The notes under the pieces were generated by a model, which had not been told where the DNA came from, made no database searches, and saw nothing but the letters and a program-made list of their open reading frames with translations. Shown piece after piece: positions 21,831 through 34,307 of a stretch of 64,000 bases of DNA. Position 1 is the first letter of the stretch. Each line of letters opens with the position of its first letter. This DNA is from Apostichopus japonicus. Taxonomy: Eukaryota; Echinodermata; Holothuroidea; Aspidochirotida; Stichopodidae. The stretch is taken from NCBI RefSeq assembly GCF_037975245.1, contig NC_092577.1, positions 23,648,398 to 23,712,397 of the forward strand, written 5' to 3'. A program made the position numbers and the translations under genes.

Positions 21831-22019
21831 CCGAAGTCCGAAAGGTATCTATGCGATGGTGATAGCGTGTGTGTATGAGTATGTGACGCTTTGCTTGTAA
21901 ACACGTTCTTTCAAGAAGTTAAAGTTGGATGAACTTAAAACTTGGTATGTGGGTAGCAGGGTCTTAGCCAGAAATTTCAAACAGGGTGTCTCATCTGTTA
22001 CTGATTGCTCAGGAGACTA

Positions 22020-22110
22020 GCCATCTGGCGCCGAAGGCGCCTGCGCGAGCGCTAAGCCTTAAAGGGTGGGGTCCAGGGGCCCGCCTTAGGCCCCCTGGAA
22101 GCCCAGCCCC
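22020..22110. repeat. GC-rich palindromic patch near hAT end
   Basis: ggcgccgaaggcgcc is a near-perfect hairpin. It is followed by a strongly GC-rich stretch (aggggcccgccttaggcccc) in otherwise AT-rich DNA, about 65 bp inside the left TIR. It is probably subterminal sequence of the hAT element. Confidence 0.45.
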
Positions 22111-22406
22111 TATCAATGGTTTATTTCACACAATTGGGGTAAAAAGTACGCTCAGAAAGCTGTGGAAACACCTAAGCCATCATGATTTTTTGGGGCATTC
22201 AAACATAAAAAATGCTATAAAACACTAGGTGCTAAAGTGCACCATGAAGAAAGCTTATAGTAATTACAATTATAGTAATTACAAAGAATTTGAGCACCAA
22301 AAAGTTCAGACAATATCTTGTGGAATTATTCCTTTTATTCAAAAATATTAAACACATGTTCACATGCTTGGTTGCTTAAATCCTAAAAATGGTTGCAGCC
22401 TGCATG

Positions 22407-24038
22407 CTACAACCTTCGAGGTCCTGTTTCGAACTTCCTGAGGGCGACTTCAAAGGGAAATTCATCAATAGGGATTCCCTGGAAGCTCAGTCGGATTAGT
22501 TGATCCAGGGTATCTATGGAGAGGCGGGAACGCAGTGCTGTCTTAATCCTGTTCTGGCATGAGAACACTCGCTCGGCTTCTGCATTCCCGACCATCACGC
22601 AGAGACAGGCAGAAAACAGTCTGAATATTTCTGTATAGGGGAGAGAAAGGTGTGTGATGTAAAATGTGATATTATAAATTGTTATTGACAGGTGCAACTC
22701 CACCACAATACCTTAAAAAGTGGCATATTTTTATGGGAAAATGCCTTCAGCGTTATTCAGCTGCACTGCTCTTTTATTACAATGTGAATGTGTATATATA
22801 TGGGTATGAATGGAAGAAACTGTCCCAGACAACTCTCTTTGTCTATGGGATTGGGAAACTCCTTGTTTTTGCTGACTTTGGGGGATCCGAAATGGTTCAA
22901 CAAGGCCTTCAGCTTGTCATTCCCCCAGCCTAAAAGTAGCCCTGGATTGTGTCGGTCAGGATAGGCAGATGGCTGAAATATCTGTGTGGAAAATTTAACA
23001 TGACATTATTGATGTATTCTAATAAAACAAAACACCAAAAAATATAGTGTGAAGAGAACTCTTGTCTTACCTCCATAGCATCAAACAGGGCAACATTGGG
23101 GAATCGTTCCCTGAGGTTCTTCACCAGCTCGTGAAGAAGCTCACCCCTGATCGACTCGAACTTGGCCCTGCCATCAACATCGCAACTCCTCCTTCCCCTG
23201 GCTGCATAGTTTATTTCAACCCCTTTAAAATTACTGGTGTCCTCTAGTTGACTTTTGAAGTCACTGAGATGTAGGCCATCCTGCTCTTTCATGCTCTCTA
23301 GGCTGTTGATGCATCCCTGAATCTGCAATGATGAGGTTAAAACTCTACCAATGTCTGAATACATATTTAACCAGGTTTCTAGCTACATGTACGGTGAAGT
23401 CAAATATCAAATGCCAATTCCATATCGTGAAAACAGCATTGCATTTTTTTTCATCACTGAATGATCTGTAATAACCCTGTACTTGTGTACTTCAGTGAAA
23501 ATTACATAAAATGTAACATAATTTTTATTCTAAAGAGTTGTGTTTCTTATATTAAGAAGGCCTAATGAAATGAAAAACAACTTACCTGATTCGCAATGAC
23601 ACCGAATGAGATGTCTCGGTGCTGAAAGACCTTGCTCAGGTGATTGGTCTCCACAAGCATGTCACACGCCATGTGCAGCAATGCAGTGTACTTTAAGACG
23701 ACAGCTGCTGTAACAACCCAATGGCTGTCGGATCACCCCCGTTGGCATCTCGGGAAACTAGCACCATCAGGGCTCCATAGTTTCGAACAATAGCAGTGAC
23801 AGCGTTCCCTAGACTCAGCCATCGGATTTCATAGAGCCGTTGGAATTTCACAGCATCCATGTCGAGGATCTGGGCAATGTCCTTGTATGCTCGAAGCTTC
23901 GTCTCGCTTTGCTGGACATAGTTATAAACTGCTGAAATAATTTGCATAAAGTAACTCATCTCGGGTACCGCTTTGCTTGCTTGGCTTACCGCCAACTGTA
24001 GGCGGTGGCAGACGCAGTGAACAAAAACGATGAAGGTA
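22407..24038 (-). pseudogene. hAT-type transposase / ZNF862-like gene, truncated, with introns
   Basis: Read right to left, exons are 24,038-23,586, 23,322-23,071, 22,981-about 22,790 and 22,630-22,407. The first two introns have GT donors (gtaag) and AG acceptors, and both are phase 0. The first exon begins in HCVCHRLQLAVSQ, typical of ZNF862/hAT proteins. One base shift is needed near 23,693. The last exon holds the hAT dimerisation region (NAEAERVFSCQNRIK ... LRSRLSIDTLDQLIRLS). The third intron is unclear. The N-terminal part (zinc fingers, first catalytic Asp) is missing because retrotransposon B1 abuts at 24,039. It probably encoded the transposase of the surrounding hAT element. Confidence 0.7.
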
Positions 24039-25869
24039 GTTCAGTTCAGTTCTCGTGGAGTGCGGACGTGTTTTCGGCTGCTCTCCACCTTTCGTTGACC
24101 ACACCTTTATTGTGTTTTTACGTTGGCCCTTCATTAGTTTACAGTTTGTTTTAGTGTGTTTTGGGTTTGTTTCGTTTTGGTTTGTGTATAGGTGCGTGGC
24201 TTTGCCACACCCCTAGCTGTCATGGCGACTCGCCGTGACAGCAAAATCGTATTGTTGAGTTTTTCGGGGGAGGCTAAGGTCGTCCCCGTACAAGTTTTTT
24301 CAGTTTTGCGTTCTGTTGGTTTAAAGGTCCCTGGAGAGGTTGACGCGCTTCAGCGTAAACCTCTCCGGGGTAAGAATTAGTTTTGATGTTCGTTTTACCT
24401 CGGAGGCTGCCCGCGTCCGAGGCGTCCATGTGTTTGGAGGGAGTCGAGGGACTGAAGGTCACACCGTATGACAGTTCGGTGTGGGTGACAGTCCTCCATC
24501 TCCCTCTGGACATGTCTGAACAGGTTGTTGTGCGGACACTGGGGCGTTTTGGGAAAGTGACCGGCTACGAGGAGCCGGAATTCCTTGAATGTAAAGGTGT
24601 CAAGACCGGGACTAGACGAGTTAGAATCGAACTCAAGTCCGATATCCCCTCTACCTTGTGGGCTAATGGGCACAGGGCCCACACTGCATATCCGGGCCAG
24701 CCTCGCACTTGTTGGAGGTGTGGGCTGGAAGGGCATGAGGCCAGGTTGTGCCCGAACAAGCGGTGTAGCCGCTGTTTACAGGTTGGGCATACCCTGGCCG
24801 AGTGTAAAGGGGATATCGTGTGTAACTCGTGTGGGAAAACGGGCCATCTGGCCCGTCTATGCCCAGACCGCTCATACGCCGCGAGAGTGGCTACGGGCGT
24901 GTTTGAAGCGGTCCCCGTCCCGGCCTCTGACACCGTACCACCTGATGCTCCTGTCATCGCCCCAGTGTCCGACACTAGCGCCCCGGTGGAGGCTTTGTTC
25001 CCCCTTTCGTGTCCGACCTCTCCCCTGATCGAGACTGCCAGCCTGCCCACTGAGGCAGAGCAGGACAAAACGGCGGAGATGGTACTAACGGAGTGGCATG
25101 CGGCGCAGGATGCCGTTTGTACTGGTTTACCGGTAGCTTCGCCCGCTATCGGTGATACTAGTTGGGCCCCGAGTCAACCGGCCCAAGAGACATTGAGTGG
25201 CCCAGAATCTGACTCGCCAATGGAGGACTGCACTACAGCCTTATTAGTTGTGGCTAAGGAGTCCTCCGATTGGTTTGATGAGACGAAACAGGCCACTGAT
25301 CTCATTGACTCGAGTGGCCCTTCCACCCGACCCGCAGCCGCTTCCGTTATACCGGACACGATGGTCGCTAGTGGACCTCCTGTTCCTAACAGGGAGGTCC
25401 ACTCGATCAATGACGAGAAGCTATGAACTCTGCTCCCTCGTAAGAAAAGGGGGAACACTGCCAGGGGCCTGAAAAGACCCATATTGGGAAAACTTCGCAG
25501 GTAATGCGCAGGCATGTTGTCTACCATCGGGACGGCGTACCCCGGATGAAGTTTTGGAGTGGGTTATTTTTCAGGTGTGTGGGGGGGGTTGTGTGGTCGT
25601 TACATAATATGGGTTGGGGGGGTTCTGTTTGGAGTTGGCTTCTGGGGCTGGTTTGTGTAGCGTTATTGTTTTGGTTCTGTTGGCCTTTGGGTCCGTGTCC
25701 ATTTCATGTCACGTTCAACGCTACATTGAATACATTTGTGGGTGACTGAGAGATTTCTGTTTGTGGGTTTTCAGTTGGGTTTATGGTGGTTGTTAAACAG
25801 ACTGGAATTGTTTTTGGTTTTGTTGACCTTTGGTCCGTGTCCGTTTTTTCTTTGCACGTAAAAAGCATC
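24039..25869 (+). mobile_element. ORF1-only non-LTR retrotransposon, family B copy 1
   Basis: Begins gttcagttcagttctcgtgg, shares tcgtggagtgcggacgtgtttt with family A, and ends gcacgtaaaaagca, again as in A. It encodes one gag-like ORF and no endonuclease or RT; the 3' UTR of about 360 bp follows directly. The copy is about 1.83 kb, the same layout and length as B2 (50,642-52,483). No target duplication is visible: the left flank is hAT transposase coding sequence and the right flank is Gypsy gag, so one side was rearranged after insertion. Confidence 0.8.
24222..25503 (+). pseudogene. family B ORF1 (gag-like, three CCHC), frameshifted copy
   Basis: Starts MATRRDSKIVLLSFSGE at 24,222. Two single-base insertions relative to B2 (near 24,378 and 24,432) break the frame; the rest is open to 25,426, where a tga replaces the aga codon of B2 about 25 codons early. 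Knuckles: CWRCGLEGHEARLC, CSRCLQVGHTLAEC and CNSCGKTGHLARLC. The N-terminal domain parallels that of family A ORF1 (VPVQVFSVLRS.GLKVPGEVDALQ, TPYDSSVWVTVLH), so the two ORF1s are homologous. Confidence 0.85.
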
Positions 25870-25879
25870 ACAAAATTCT

Positions 25880-26047
25880 TTGCAAACCTGGTCTAGTCCT
25901 GCCCATTTTCCTGCGGGTGGCCCACCTGCTCCTACAGGTACGGCATTTGTTCCGAGTCCTAGACAACCAGAACCATATCAGTGCTGGTATTGTAGACAGT
26001 GGGGGCACATTAGCAGAAATTGTCCACAAAAAAACATGGGAAACTAA
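25880..26047 (+). pseudogene. Gypsy gag C-terminus with CCHC knuckle
   Basis: A proline-rich stretch (PAHFPAGGPPAPTG) leads into CWYCRQWGHISRNC, a CX2CX4HX4C nucleocapsid knuckle. The frame ends with a stop at 26,045-26,047. Capsid and matrix parts are missing at the junction with B1. Confidence 0.8.
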
Positions 26048-29000
26048 ACACAGTTGAGCAGGAGGATCGCCTCTCAGCTGATGGTAAAGAGATCCAACAA
26101 ATTGGAAAGAGTGAAAGAGGGAGGTTATATGTAGATGTATTGTTAAATGATACCAGTGTTCCTTTCTTGTTAGACACCGGCTCCGACTTCACCATTTTGA
26201 GTGAACATGTATGGAAACAGTAATAGTAGATTCCATTATGACGGGGGTAGATGGAGCGCCCCTACAGGTTAAAGGTGAATGCCAATTGAATTTAAAGGTG
26301 GGTAGTTTAGTGTCTAAGATGCCTGTCGTGATTGCTGATATTACTACCACTGGTTTGTTGGGTATGGATTTTTTGAATTTCAATTCTTGTCAATTACAAA
26401 TGGGTGATAATCCTACTTTGTATGTGGGTACTGGTCATTGTTCGGTGCCATTGAATGTGAACATTCCGAGTCTTACTCTAGGGGTATCTTTGGCTGATTC
26501 AATCACCATCCCGGCAGAAAGGGAAATAGTGGTAGAAGGGAACATTGTTGCAAAAGGGCTGATTCATAAGTTGAATGGAAATGGTATAGTGGAGATGGCT
26601 CAGAGCTTTGCTGAAAGGCCCAATGTCCTAATTGGTCGGGTTTTGGTAGATACCTCTAAGGATGTAGTACCCTTAAGGATTCTTAATCTCACCAGCACTC
26701 CTCTTACGATTACCAAGGGTACTGTTGTGGCGATGGTCACAGAGGTCAATGAGGTAATAGGGGTAGAGACTTCATCTGTTAATACATCTGGTGGTCTCCC
26801 TCCAGATTTAGAAGAATTGTACAGTCGTAGTGGGGAACAGTTGGATGATAAGGATAAAACAGTCCTTTGGAAATTTTTGGAGGCAAATAGGGATGTTTTC
26901 TCATGTAAGGGCGAACCCCTCGGCAGAACAGGTATCGTTAAGCATAGTATAGCAACGGGTGATGCCCGCCCAATTCGTCAGGCTCCTCGGCGAATGCCCT
27001 TCCATCAACGAGTTCAAGCTCAGGCTGAAGTAGACAAGATGTTGGAGGAGGGGGTTATAAGTCCCTCTAACAGTGCATGGGCTTCCCCGGTTGTTCTGGT
27101 GAAAAAGAAAGATGGGTCGATACGATTTTGTATTGATTATCGTAAACTTAATAATGTCACTAACAAAGATGCATTTCCCTTACCTAGAATAGATGACAGT
27201 TTGGATGCTCTCTCTGGATCTCAGTGGTTCTCGACCCTAGATCTAAGAAGTGGGTACTGGCAGGTAGAGATGGAGAATGTGGACAAAGTGAAAACCGCAT
27301 TTTCTATGGGAACCGGTCTGTATGAATTTAATGTCATGCCATTTGGGTTGTGCAATGCCCCGGGGACATTTCAAAGATTGATGGAGCAGGTCTTACGAGG
27401 GTTACATTGGAGAACTTGCTTAATTTACATTGATGATATTATTATTTATGCTAGGACCTTAGAGGAGCATATGAGTAGACTTAATGAGGTTATGACAAGG
27501 CTACGGGAGGCTGGTCTGAGGCTGAAGCCATCTAAGTGTGAGTTGATTAAGAGGAAGGTGAATTATTTGGGATTTGGGATTTCTAACCAGGGGGTAGAAG
27601 CGGACCCAGAAAAAGTTGGGGTGGTGGCCAACTGGCCTACTCCGACCAATATCAAGCAACTACGGGGTTTCCTTGGTCTGTGTTCCTATTATAGGAAATT
27701 TGTGGGTCATTTCGCAGAGATAGCAAATCCCCTTCACGCACTTACCCGAAAAGGAGAGAAATGTTTCGACTGATCATTGTGAGGAATGGTTTCAGCTCCT
27801 AAAGTCTAAATTGGTATCTGCCCCAATTTTGGCATATCCAAATTTTGATTATATGTTCATACTAGACACTGATGCGAGTGACCGAGCGGTGGGAGCTGTT
27901 CTCTCGCAAAAGATTAATGGCGAGGAGCACCCTGTAGCATATGCTAGTAGGACATTGAGTAACAGCGAAACGAAGTATGATGTAACCAGGAAAGAGCTCC
28001 TTGCGGTTGTTACGTTTGTAAAATACTTTCGTCCCTATCTTTATGGTAACAAGTTTCACCTTAGAACAGACAACAGATCTTTGAGATGGCTCTATAACTT
28101 CAAATCCCCTCAGGGTCAAGTGGCCAGGTGGATCGAAGTATTAAATACTTATGATTTTGAGATAGAGACGAGACCTGGTAGAGTACACGGTAATGCCTAT
28201 GCATTATCTAGAGTGGAATTTAGTTCACGTACTTTGAAGAACGAGCTTACCACAGAGGTAGTTGGTAATGGTCCCCTTAGGTGTAATCTCGTAACTGCCG
28301 ATAGCAATTGGGTGGGATGTTGTAGTAAGGCCCAACTGCGACAGTATCAGAGCGATGACCCGGATATTGGGGTCATTTTGCACTGGAAGGAAGCTGGTGT
28401 TCCCCGGCCTGGATGGGAGAAGGTTAGCGGGATGAGTAGGGAAGTAAAAGCCTATTGGTATCAGTGGAATTTATTCCATGTTAGGGAAGGGGTGCTCTAC
28501 AGGTTATGGGTTTCAGACTCTGGTGAGCAGAATAGTTACTTATTGGTGGTGCCCCACAATTTGAGAAGTGATATACTTTACGAGCTGCATAATTCCCCCA
28601 CTGGTGGTCATTTGGGTCAAAACAAAACTAGGGCCAAAGTACGAGCAAGGTGTTATTGGTATTCTATGAGAAGGGACATCGAGGACTGGTGTCGTAGATG
28701 TGAGTTATGTTCCCGACGGAAACCCCCTACTCCTCGTAGTAAAGCCCCTATGGAAATAGTGAAGGCGGGAGAGCCAATGCAACGTGTAGCGATTGATGTT
28801 CTAGGTCCTTTACCTGAGACTTACAACGGCATGAAGTATTTATTAGTAGTTGCCGACTACTTTACTAAGTGGACGGAGGCTTATCCCATTCCTAATCAAG
28901 AGGCCAAAACTGTGGCCTCAGAATTGGTTACTAAGTTCATTGCTAGATTTGGGGTACCACAGATCATACATTCTGACCAAGGTTGAAATTTTGAATCTGA

Positions 29001-29663
29001 ATTATTTGGTGAATTATGTAAATGTCTATGAATTCATAAAACTAGAACGACTGCATATCGACCTCAGTCTGATGGGTTAGTAGAGAGATTCAACAGGACG
29101 TTGGAACAGATGATAAGCGTATATGTGCATGAGAATCAAAGAGACTGGGATGTGCATATCCCCATATTATTAATGGTTTATCGTTCAAGTTTGCAGGAAA
29201 CCATTAGATTTACGCGAAACTTCCTGATGCTGGGACGGGAAACAACACTACCCATCGAACTTATGATTGGATCCCCAGAAGCAGAATCGACCCAGACACG
29301 AACGTTCCAGAGTATGTGGCTAATTTCAAGGACCGCTGCAATAAAGCATATCGGGTTGTTCGAGAAAGAACCTCACTGTCACAAGCTCGGCAGAAAAAGA
29401 ACTATGATGAACACATTTGTTCAAAGGCAACTCCACTGAAGATTGGTGATAAGGTATGGATGGCAATTAACTATAAGACCAAAGGTAGATCTCCAAAACT
29501 ACAGCTGAGATGGGATGGTCCTCACGTGGTTGTTAATACATTATCAGACTCTTTGTACCGGGTAAAAAACTCCATTACAGGGAGGCGGAAAGTAGTTCAC
29601 ATAGACAGACTGAAGCGGTATCTTGAGCCGGACGCATTATGCACGAGTTCCGGGCTGCGGTAG
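26020..29663 (+). pseudogene. Gypsy pol polyprotein, frameshifted
   Basis: Protease DTGSDFTILS is near 26,175 (catalytic DTG), with a stop and frame change at 26,220. The RT runs about 26,990-27,600 with WFSTLDLRSGYWQV, FGLCNAPGTFQRLM and the catalytic YIDDIII near 27,428. A shift at 27,770 precedes RNase H (LDTDASDRAVGAVLSQ, LRTDNRSLRWL). Integrase has HHCC (H..H near 28,587-28,610, CRRCELCSRR), D1 in AIDVLGPLP, D2 in IHSDQG just before a stop at 28,984, and E in DGLVERFNRTL near 29,080. A further shift precedes the GPY/F-like end (RWDGPHVVV...YRVKN). Catalytic residues survive but the polyprotein is not open. Confidence 0.92.
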
Positions 29664-29873
29664 ATGTTTCACGAAGAAAATACTTCATATGCGACTACTG
29701 GGGATAGGGCTGAAGGGGAAAGTTGTGACAGAGATATATCGAGCGAAGTAGAGGCTAGGAGCGATGAACATTATGATAATGATTGTGAGGAGGCGGCCTC
29801 GCTAGGTAATATAGGACCTACAGGACGAAGACGTCGACCTCCGGTGTGGTTAAGTGATTATGTACAATATTAG
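29664..29873 (+). pseudogene. acidic C-terminal tail of Gypsy pol
   Basis: An open stretch in a different frame from the integrase end, with many Glu and Asp residues, ends in RRRRPPVWLSDYV. This R-R-P-P-W-L-x-D-Y/F motif is common at the C-terminus of Gypsy polyproteins. A stop and frame change separate it from the integrase. Confidence 0.55.
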
Positions 29874-30113
29874 CGTGACTGATCACCATACTAATATTTA
29901 AAGGAAATGTAATTGCTTGTTAATCGTTAGTAACCGGTTTGGATGCAGAACTGTGGATTGTGCGCAGGTTCATTGTTCTGCGGGTGTTTGGCATACAACA
30001 TAGAATGGTTGGGACGGCACGAGTGTTGTATGTTTGGGCATTTCATTGGGAACTACCTAACCATTGTAATTTCCTGTTGTAGACTCGAGGGCGAGTCCTA
30101 ATCATTAGGGTGG

Positions 30114-31131
30114 TGTGACGCCCAGGGGGCGTCACGTAAACGCCTCCGCACATAGGTGGCATTACTGCTGGAGTAGTTGTCCGGTTAGTGTGTATTGTGT
30201 TATTGTTCTCTGGGGGTCTATTTTATCTAATATCTTTTTATATGTAAAGTGAATTGTTGTAGTTTGATATGCTAATTTATACCTTTTGTTTCCGTCTCCC
30301 TTTCAGCTGTCCAGCTCTCGTGACAATAGTCTGGTCCCTCCGTAGCTATGTGGAATGTTCGAGCCACGCGAATTTGCAATGTTTCGTTTGAGTTTGTGTT
30401 AAGTTAGGGCACTTGCTATTTTGGGTTCTAAGAGTGTGTTCCATTTTTTGGTGTTTGCTGCTGCCTAGTGAGGTCCGTTGGTCAGTTCGTTAAGTGAAAT
30501 GTTCTTTTATAGTTTAGGCAAGTCCGAGTCCTATTTCTTATAATATTGTGGGCGTATTTCCCCGTTTGTCAGGATCCCTTTAAATTATTACATCTAAATT
30601 TACTAAAAGGTTGGGAACACGGTCGATATTATCGCCGCACCCTGCGGGGTAATTGTTATATTTGTGGCGAGGGGGTGACTTTAATTCGGGTTGAATTTTC
30701 CCCGAGGCAACGCCTACGTATTGTAGATTTAGGACTCGTAATTATACGTTTGGCCACGGACTTCGCAGGTACGTATAGTTATCATTTATGTAAATTATAA
30801 GCTGGAATTTATGTGGATTTGTATGTTATTAACTGAATATTGGTCCTAATTTATCACCTTACAACCTTATATTTGGAGGTCACTGCGTTGACCTCGTGTA
30901 TTACTATTATTTAATTTGGTTTTTACAGACACCTGCCCAAGTGGAGAAGGCGAAGGTTTTGTATTAAATGTATTAGAAGCTTAAAAAGCAATTTCTTTGT
31001 TCGTGTGTTTATTGGTTCAGTCTGTCTCAACTTGTAGTTGCCCCACATTCATCCTGACATAGGGTGGCCGACAGCGGCCCTATCGAACCCACGGCCGCTC
31101 GGCAAGTTATAACCCCGCTTGGGGCGCTACA
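30114..31131 (+). repeat. Gypsy 3' LTR (about 1.0 kb)
   Basis: Starts tgtgacgcccagggggcgtc, itself a near-palindrome, and ends ggggcgctaca, so it has TG...CA ends. It lies 240 bp after the end of pol, and a short purine stretch (attagggtgg) precedes it as a weak polypurine tract. No second LTR exists in the window, so the boundary cannot be confirmed by comparison. Confidence 0.65.
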
Positions 31132-32742
31132 ATGTAATAAATGATCAAGATGTTACACCAATACACTCTTTATTTCTTGACCCAAATAATATTTGATAGT
31201 GGGCTCCTTATTCATCAAATCGGAAATTTCGCGCCATTTTGTAACTAGACAGACTGCCTGGTCGTTACTACGACGCAAAACTTTTCTTCCTGCCTTATAG
31301 GTATATTACGAAAACATCGCAGGAGCTGTCACTATAAACTCACTCTTTCCACAGTACCGTGATACAAAACACCTAGCTAGGAGGGGAAAAAATACACATA
31401 CACGTGTTGTGCGAAAGTGATCACGCGACGAAACGATATTTTTTTAGCTAGCTAGGTGGTTGGCTATTGAGTGTGGGACTGGACTGTATTAATTCTTGTG
31501 TAAGCGAACGTACAAACCAAGCTGTTGTAACAACAGGATCGACTTTTTTTTCCACAAATTTATTTCACTGTGTTGGCATGCGGCGCCCGTTGACTGAGCA
31601 GTACATGGAAATAACTAATAGTTACGTAAAATTGGGAGGCTGGACAGTATGGCGGGCCATCAGTCTCGAATCATGGGAGATCGGCTTATACTGATTTAAA
31701 TCGACATTTTTGCAATATGGGTAATGTTTTGTATAATTATACTTTTTCTGTGTGCAGTGCATTGCAGCATTGTGGTCTTGGACAGAATGCCCTATATAAA
31801 AACGTTTTATTATTATTAAGGTTATTAGAACATGTTTGAAGTTATGGATATGGATATAGAATGTCTATTCCAATTTCCAAAAATATATTGTTCAATATGC
31901 AAATCCATGGGTGGAAGTAGGTGGTATGTGACAACCTGCCCCCACTTCCCCCTATATGCCTATATGTATTATAGGCTACACGATATGCAGTTTGATCCAT
32001 TCATATGATGCAATGTTACATTGTTACAAGCTGAGTATATGGAAATAAAGTCTACTTACTCTACTTTGGAAACAAGAGGCATTTCAATTTATCACTGTCT
32101 GCATATTCTCAAATAATATCTTCCTTGTGCAATTTTCACACTAGTTCATGCTCTGTTGCCAGCTGAATCCTGAGGTTAAAATTTTCATGTGTCAATCTGC
32201 TTGCTAGTCTGCTTTCTATTATCTTCATTTTACTGAAGACCTCAGAATATGATATATGGTTGTTAATTCAGTGAAAACATGTTCTTGGACTTCAGGAATC
32301 TGCTTTGGGTCCAAGATACGAGTTTGACAACTGATACATATTCTTGACAAATGGAGCAACTCTTTCAATACAATCTCAGTATTTCATATTTTTCCATTAA
32401 TGGTTCTATAAATTTGGCTTCAAATGTTCCTTATCAGTTTTCATTGTCTTGAATCCCTGAAGCTGAAACAATGACATGGATGCAATCATTTTTTATGGCC
32501 CATGCCAGTAGGGGCCCACGACAAATAACTGAACAATTGGCATAACTTAAAGATGCTTGCTTCGGTTGAGCTCATACTTCATATTACTTAGCTAAGTAGC
32601 CTAGACCTTATCAAATGATACAAATATCTTTGCTGAAAATAAGACCTGTCATGTATTTAGTACTCTACTTTAATATTATCACTCTTCTGAAATGTGATGT
32701 TATGAGCGCTTTAACATTCTGTTGTTGATTTTTCTTTTAGAG
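31132..32742. other. non-coding DNA within hAT composite
   Basis: No coding signal. The segment at about 31,653-31,711 is an inverted match to 36,968-37,022 (see findings). The rest shows no structure I can support. Confidence 0.4.
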
Positions 32743-32830
32743 TCTAGAATGCATGCAGCAATTCTGTCAGTTCTGACTCTACTGAATGAGAAGTTGGGTG
32801 CTATGATTGTATTTGCAGATGAGGATAGTG
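32743..32830 (+). pseudogene. internal exon of uncharacterised gene
   Basis: A polypyrimidine tract and AG (ttttcttttag) precede 32,743, and the exon ends at 32,830 before gtaagt. The open frame reads SRMHAAILSVLTLLNEKLGA..., ending ADEDS in phase 0. The next exon (34,036) starts in phase 0. I recall similar sequences as C-terminal parts of uncharacterised multi-copy invertebrate and fish proteins but cannot name a function. Upstream exons were not found. Confidence 0.5.
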
Positions 32831-34035
32831 TAAGTACCCAATGTATTATTTAAATCAACAGTATGTAAACTATGGGTCGAGGCCATCAGAGGTGGTCTGA
32901 AATTGTATGTTACAGTGTTGAGGGTTCATCATGATAGTGTTCTGGTAGTGTTTCCTCTGGGGTACTCAGCAATTTTAGGTCTGATGCCATATGGGCTATT
33001 TCAGGAAATTAATATTTTCCTACAGATTGTATGGTCACAATGCTTAGAGTTTAATTGTCACGATAGTGTTTTGGTACTGCTCCTTTGGGATGTTTGGAAT
33101 TTTAGGCCAAAGGTCATGTATGGGCCATATGGACCATTATGAACTCCTGAACTCTGCCTGAAATCACACAAAATGTTTCTTTTCCTATGAATTCTATGGT
33201 GCAGTGTTGAGCATTTTTCACAGTGGTACTTTGCCTACTTTGGGTTTTTAGGATTTGGGGGGCCTAAGTCACCTGCAGACCATATGGGCCAATTTATGAA
33301 ATCACTCAAAATGATACTTTTCATACAAATTTGCCCTAAAATTGGTTTAGCCCTAACATTTGTTGGGGCATCTTTTTTTTGGGGAGGGGGGCAATTTTTG
33401 GCATCCTTATTTCTAGGGGGCCTTGAAATATTTGGGCCCTGAAAACCTGTCTGCAACAAAGGCCTGCACATCTGGTCATTATTCCCTAACTAAATATCAC
33501 ATGTATGACCTGGGAGTGTTCATAGCTGTAAATATAGTGAGGGCATCATCACAAAGGTAGAATAGCCTAGTATGTATGTGATAACTGGAACAGAATGTTG
33601 GACAGATTTCAATCTGTAGTTGTAGTAACCATAATCCAATGTGGAAATCCTGATCAGCCCCAAGTGTATTAAAATCATCTAGTGGAATGAATCCCTACCA
33701 TGATGTAATTAGCTGTAACAAGATATCATAACTCATGGCAAATATTGATTTCTCTCAAAAATACACGGAACCAGTGCACCATTTAGCTCTGTTGTTTCAT
33801 TTATACTCTGCTATTATTTATATCATCAAAAATAGTATTACTTGTAGTGAATACAATGTACTGTAAATTGATTTGAAAAATAATTTAAGAAATTATTTAT
33901 TTTGATTCCTTCGTTGGTGGGGTATATTTCTTTGTTGGTCACTCAGGGCCATCATGGTGGATCAGCCACCCCTCCCATTTTCTGAAACTGGAAAGCGCTG
34001 TATATTGAATACAAATACCTTAATATCTTTGCAGG
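32831..34035. other. intron of the uncharacterised gene, no further feature
   Basis: Bounded by gtaagt and tttgcag. It contains repeat-like segments (the atagtgttctggtagtg words near 32,935 recur near 33,063, and resemble the complement of 52,690-52,720) and a T-then-G run near 33,372-33,390. Confidence 0.45.
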
Positions 34036-34307
34036 TTACAGACTTGTCAGACGTGCCAGTTTATATCCAGGTGACAGAGGATGAAGGTGTTCCAGAGTAC
34101 ACTGTGATAGTGGAAACCTTGGAAGTAGCTACTTCGAAAAGTTTGCGAACAATGTCCTAAATATGGCATTTGAGCCTTTGCTGAAGAAAACCCTTCAGTT
34201 TTTAAAAAAAAATCATTTTGAATGTTGATGATACTACACCAGCAGATAAATCAGTCAATAAAATTCTGGAGAAACTAAACATGCAAATGGGTAAAAAATG
34301 ATGGCCT
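34036..34307 (+). pseudogene. last exon of uncharacterised gene, frameshifted
   Basis: The acceptor (tatctttgcag) ends at 34,035. The frame VTDLSDVPVYIQVTEDEG... PEYTVIVETLEVA is open from the splice site. Coding resemblance then passes to a second frame (SSYFEKFANNVLNMAFEP) and, after an A-run at 34,204-34,212, to a third (ILNVDDTTPADKSVNKILEKLN), which ends at 34,307. Two frameshifts suggest a pseudogene, though the A-run could be a sequencing error. Function unknown. Confidence 0.5.

Larger units (their letters stand above)
25870..31131 (+). mobile_element. Gypsy LTR retrotransposon, 5' part and 5' LTR missing, decayed
   Basis: In order: gag end with CCHC, protease, RT, RNase H, integrase (HHCC, DDE, GPY/F) and a 3' LTR (30,114-31,131). 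The start of the element, including the 5' LTR, primer-binding site and most of gag, is absent; the sequence begins at the 3' end of retrotransposon B1. Pol is broken by frameshifts and a stop. The order RT-RNaseH-INT identifies Ty3/Gypsy. Confidence 0.92.

Noticed and set aside
24395-25068. Long minus-strand open frames opposite the family B and family A ORF1 genes
   Set aside because: They are antisense shadows of the zinc-knuckle genes, made possible by GC-rich codon use. No motif of their own.
30114-31131. CRISPR-like or satellite reading of the palindromic gtgacgccc...gggcgtcac start
   Set aside because: It occurs once and is explained as the beginning of the Gypsy LTR.
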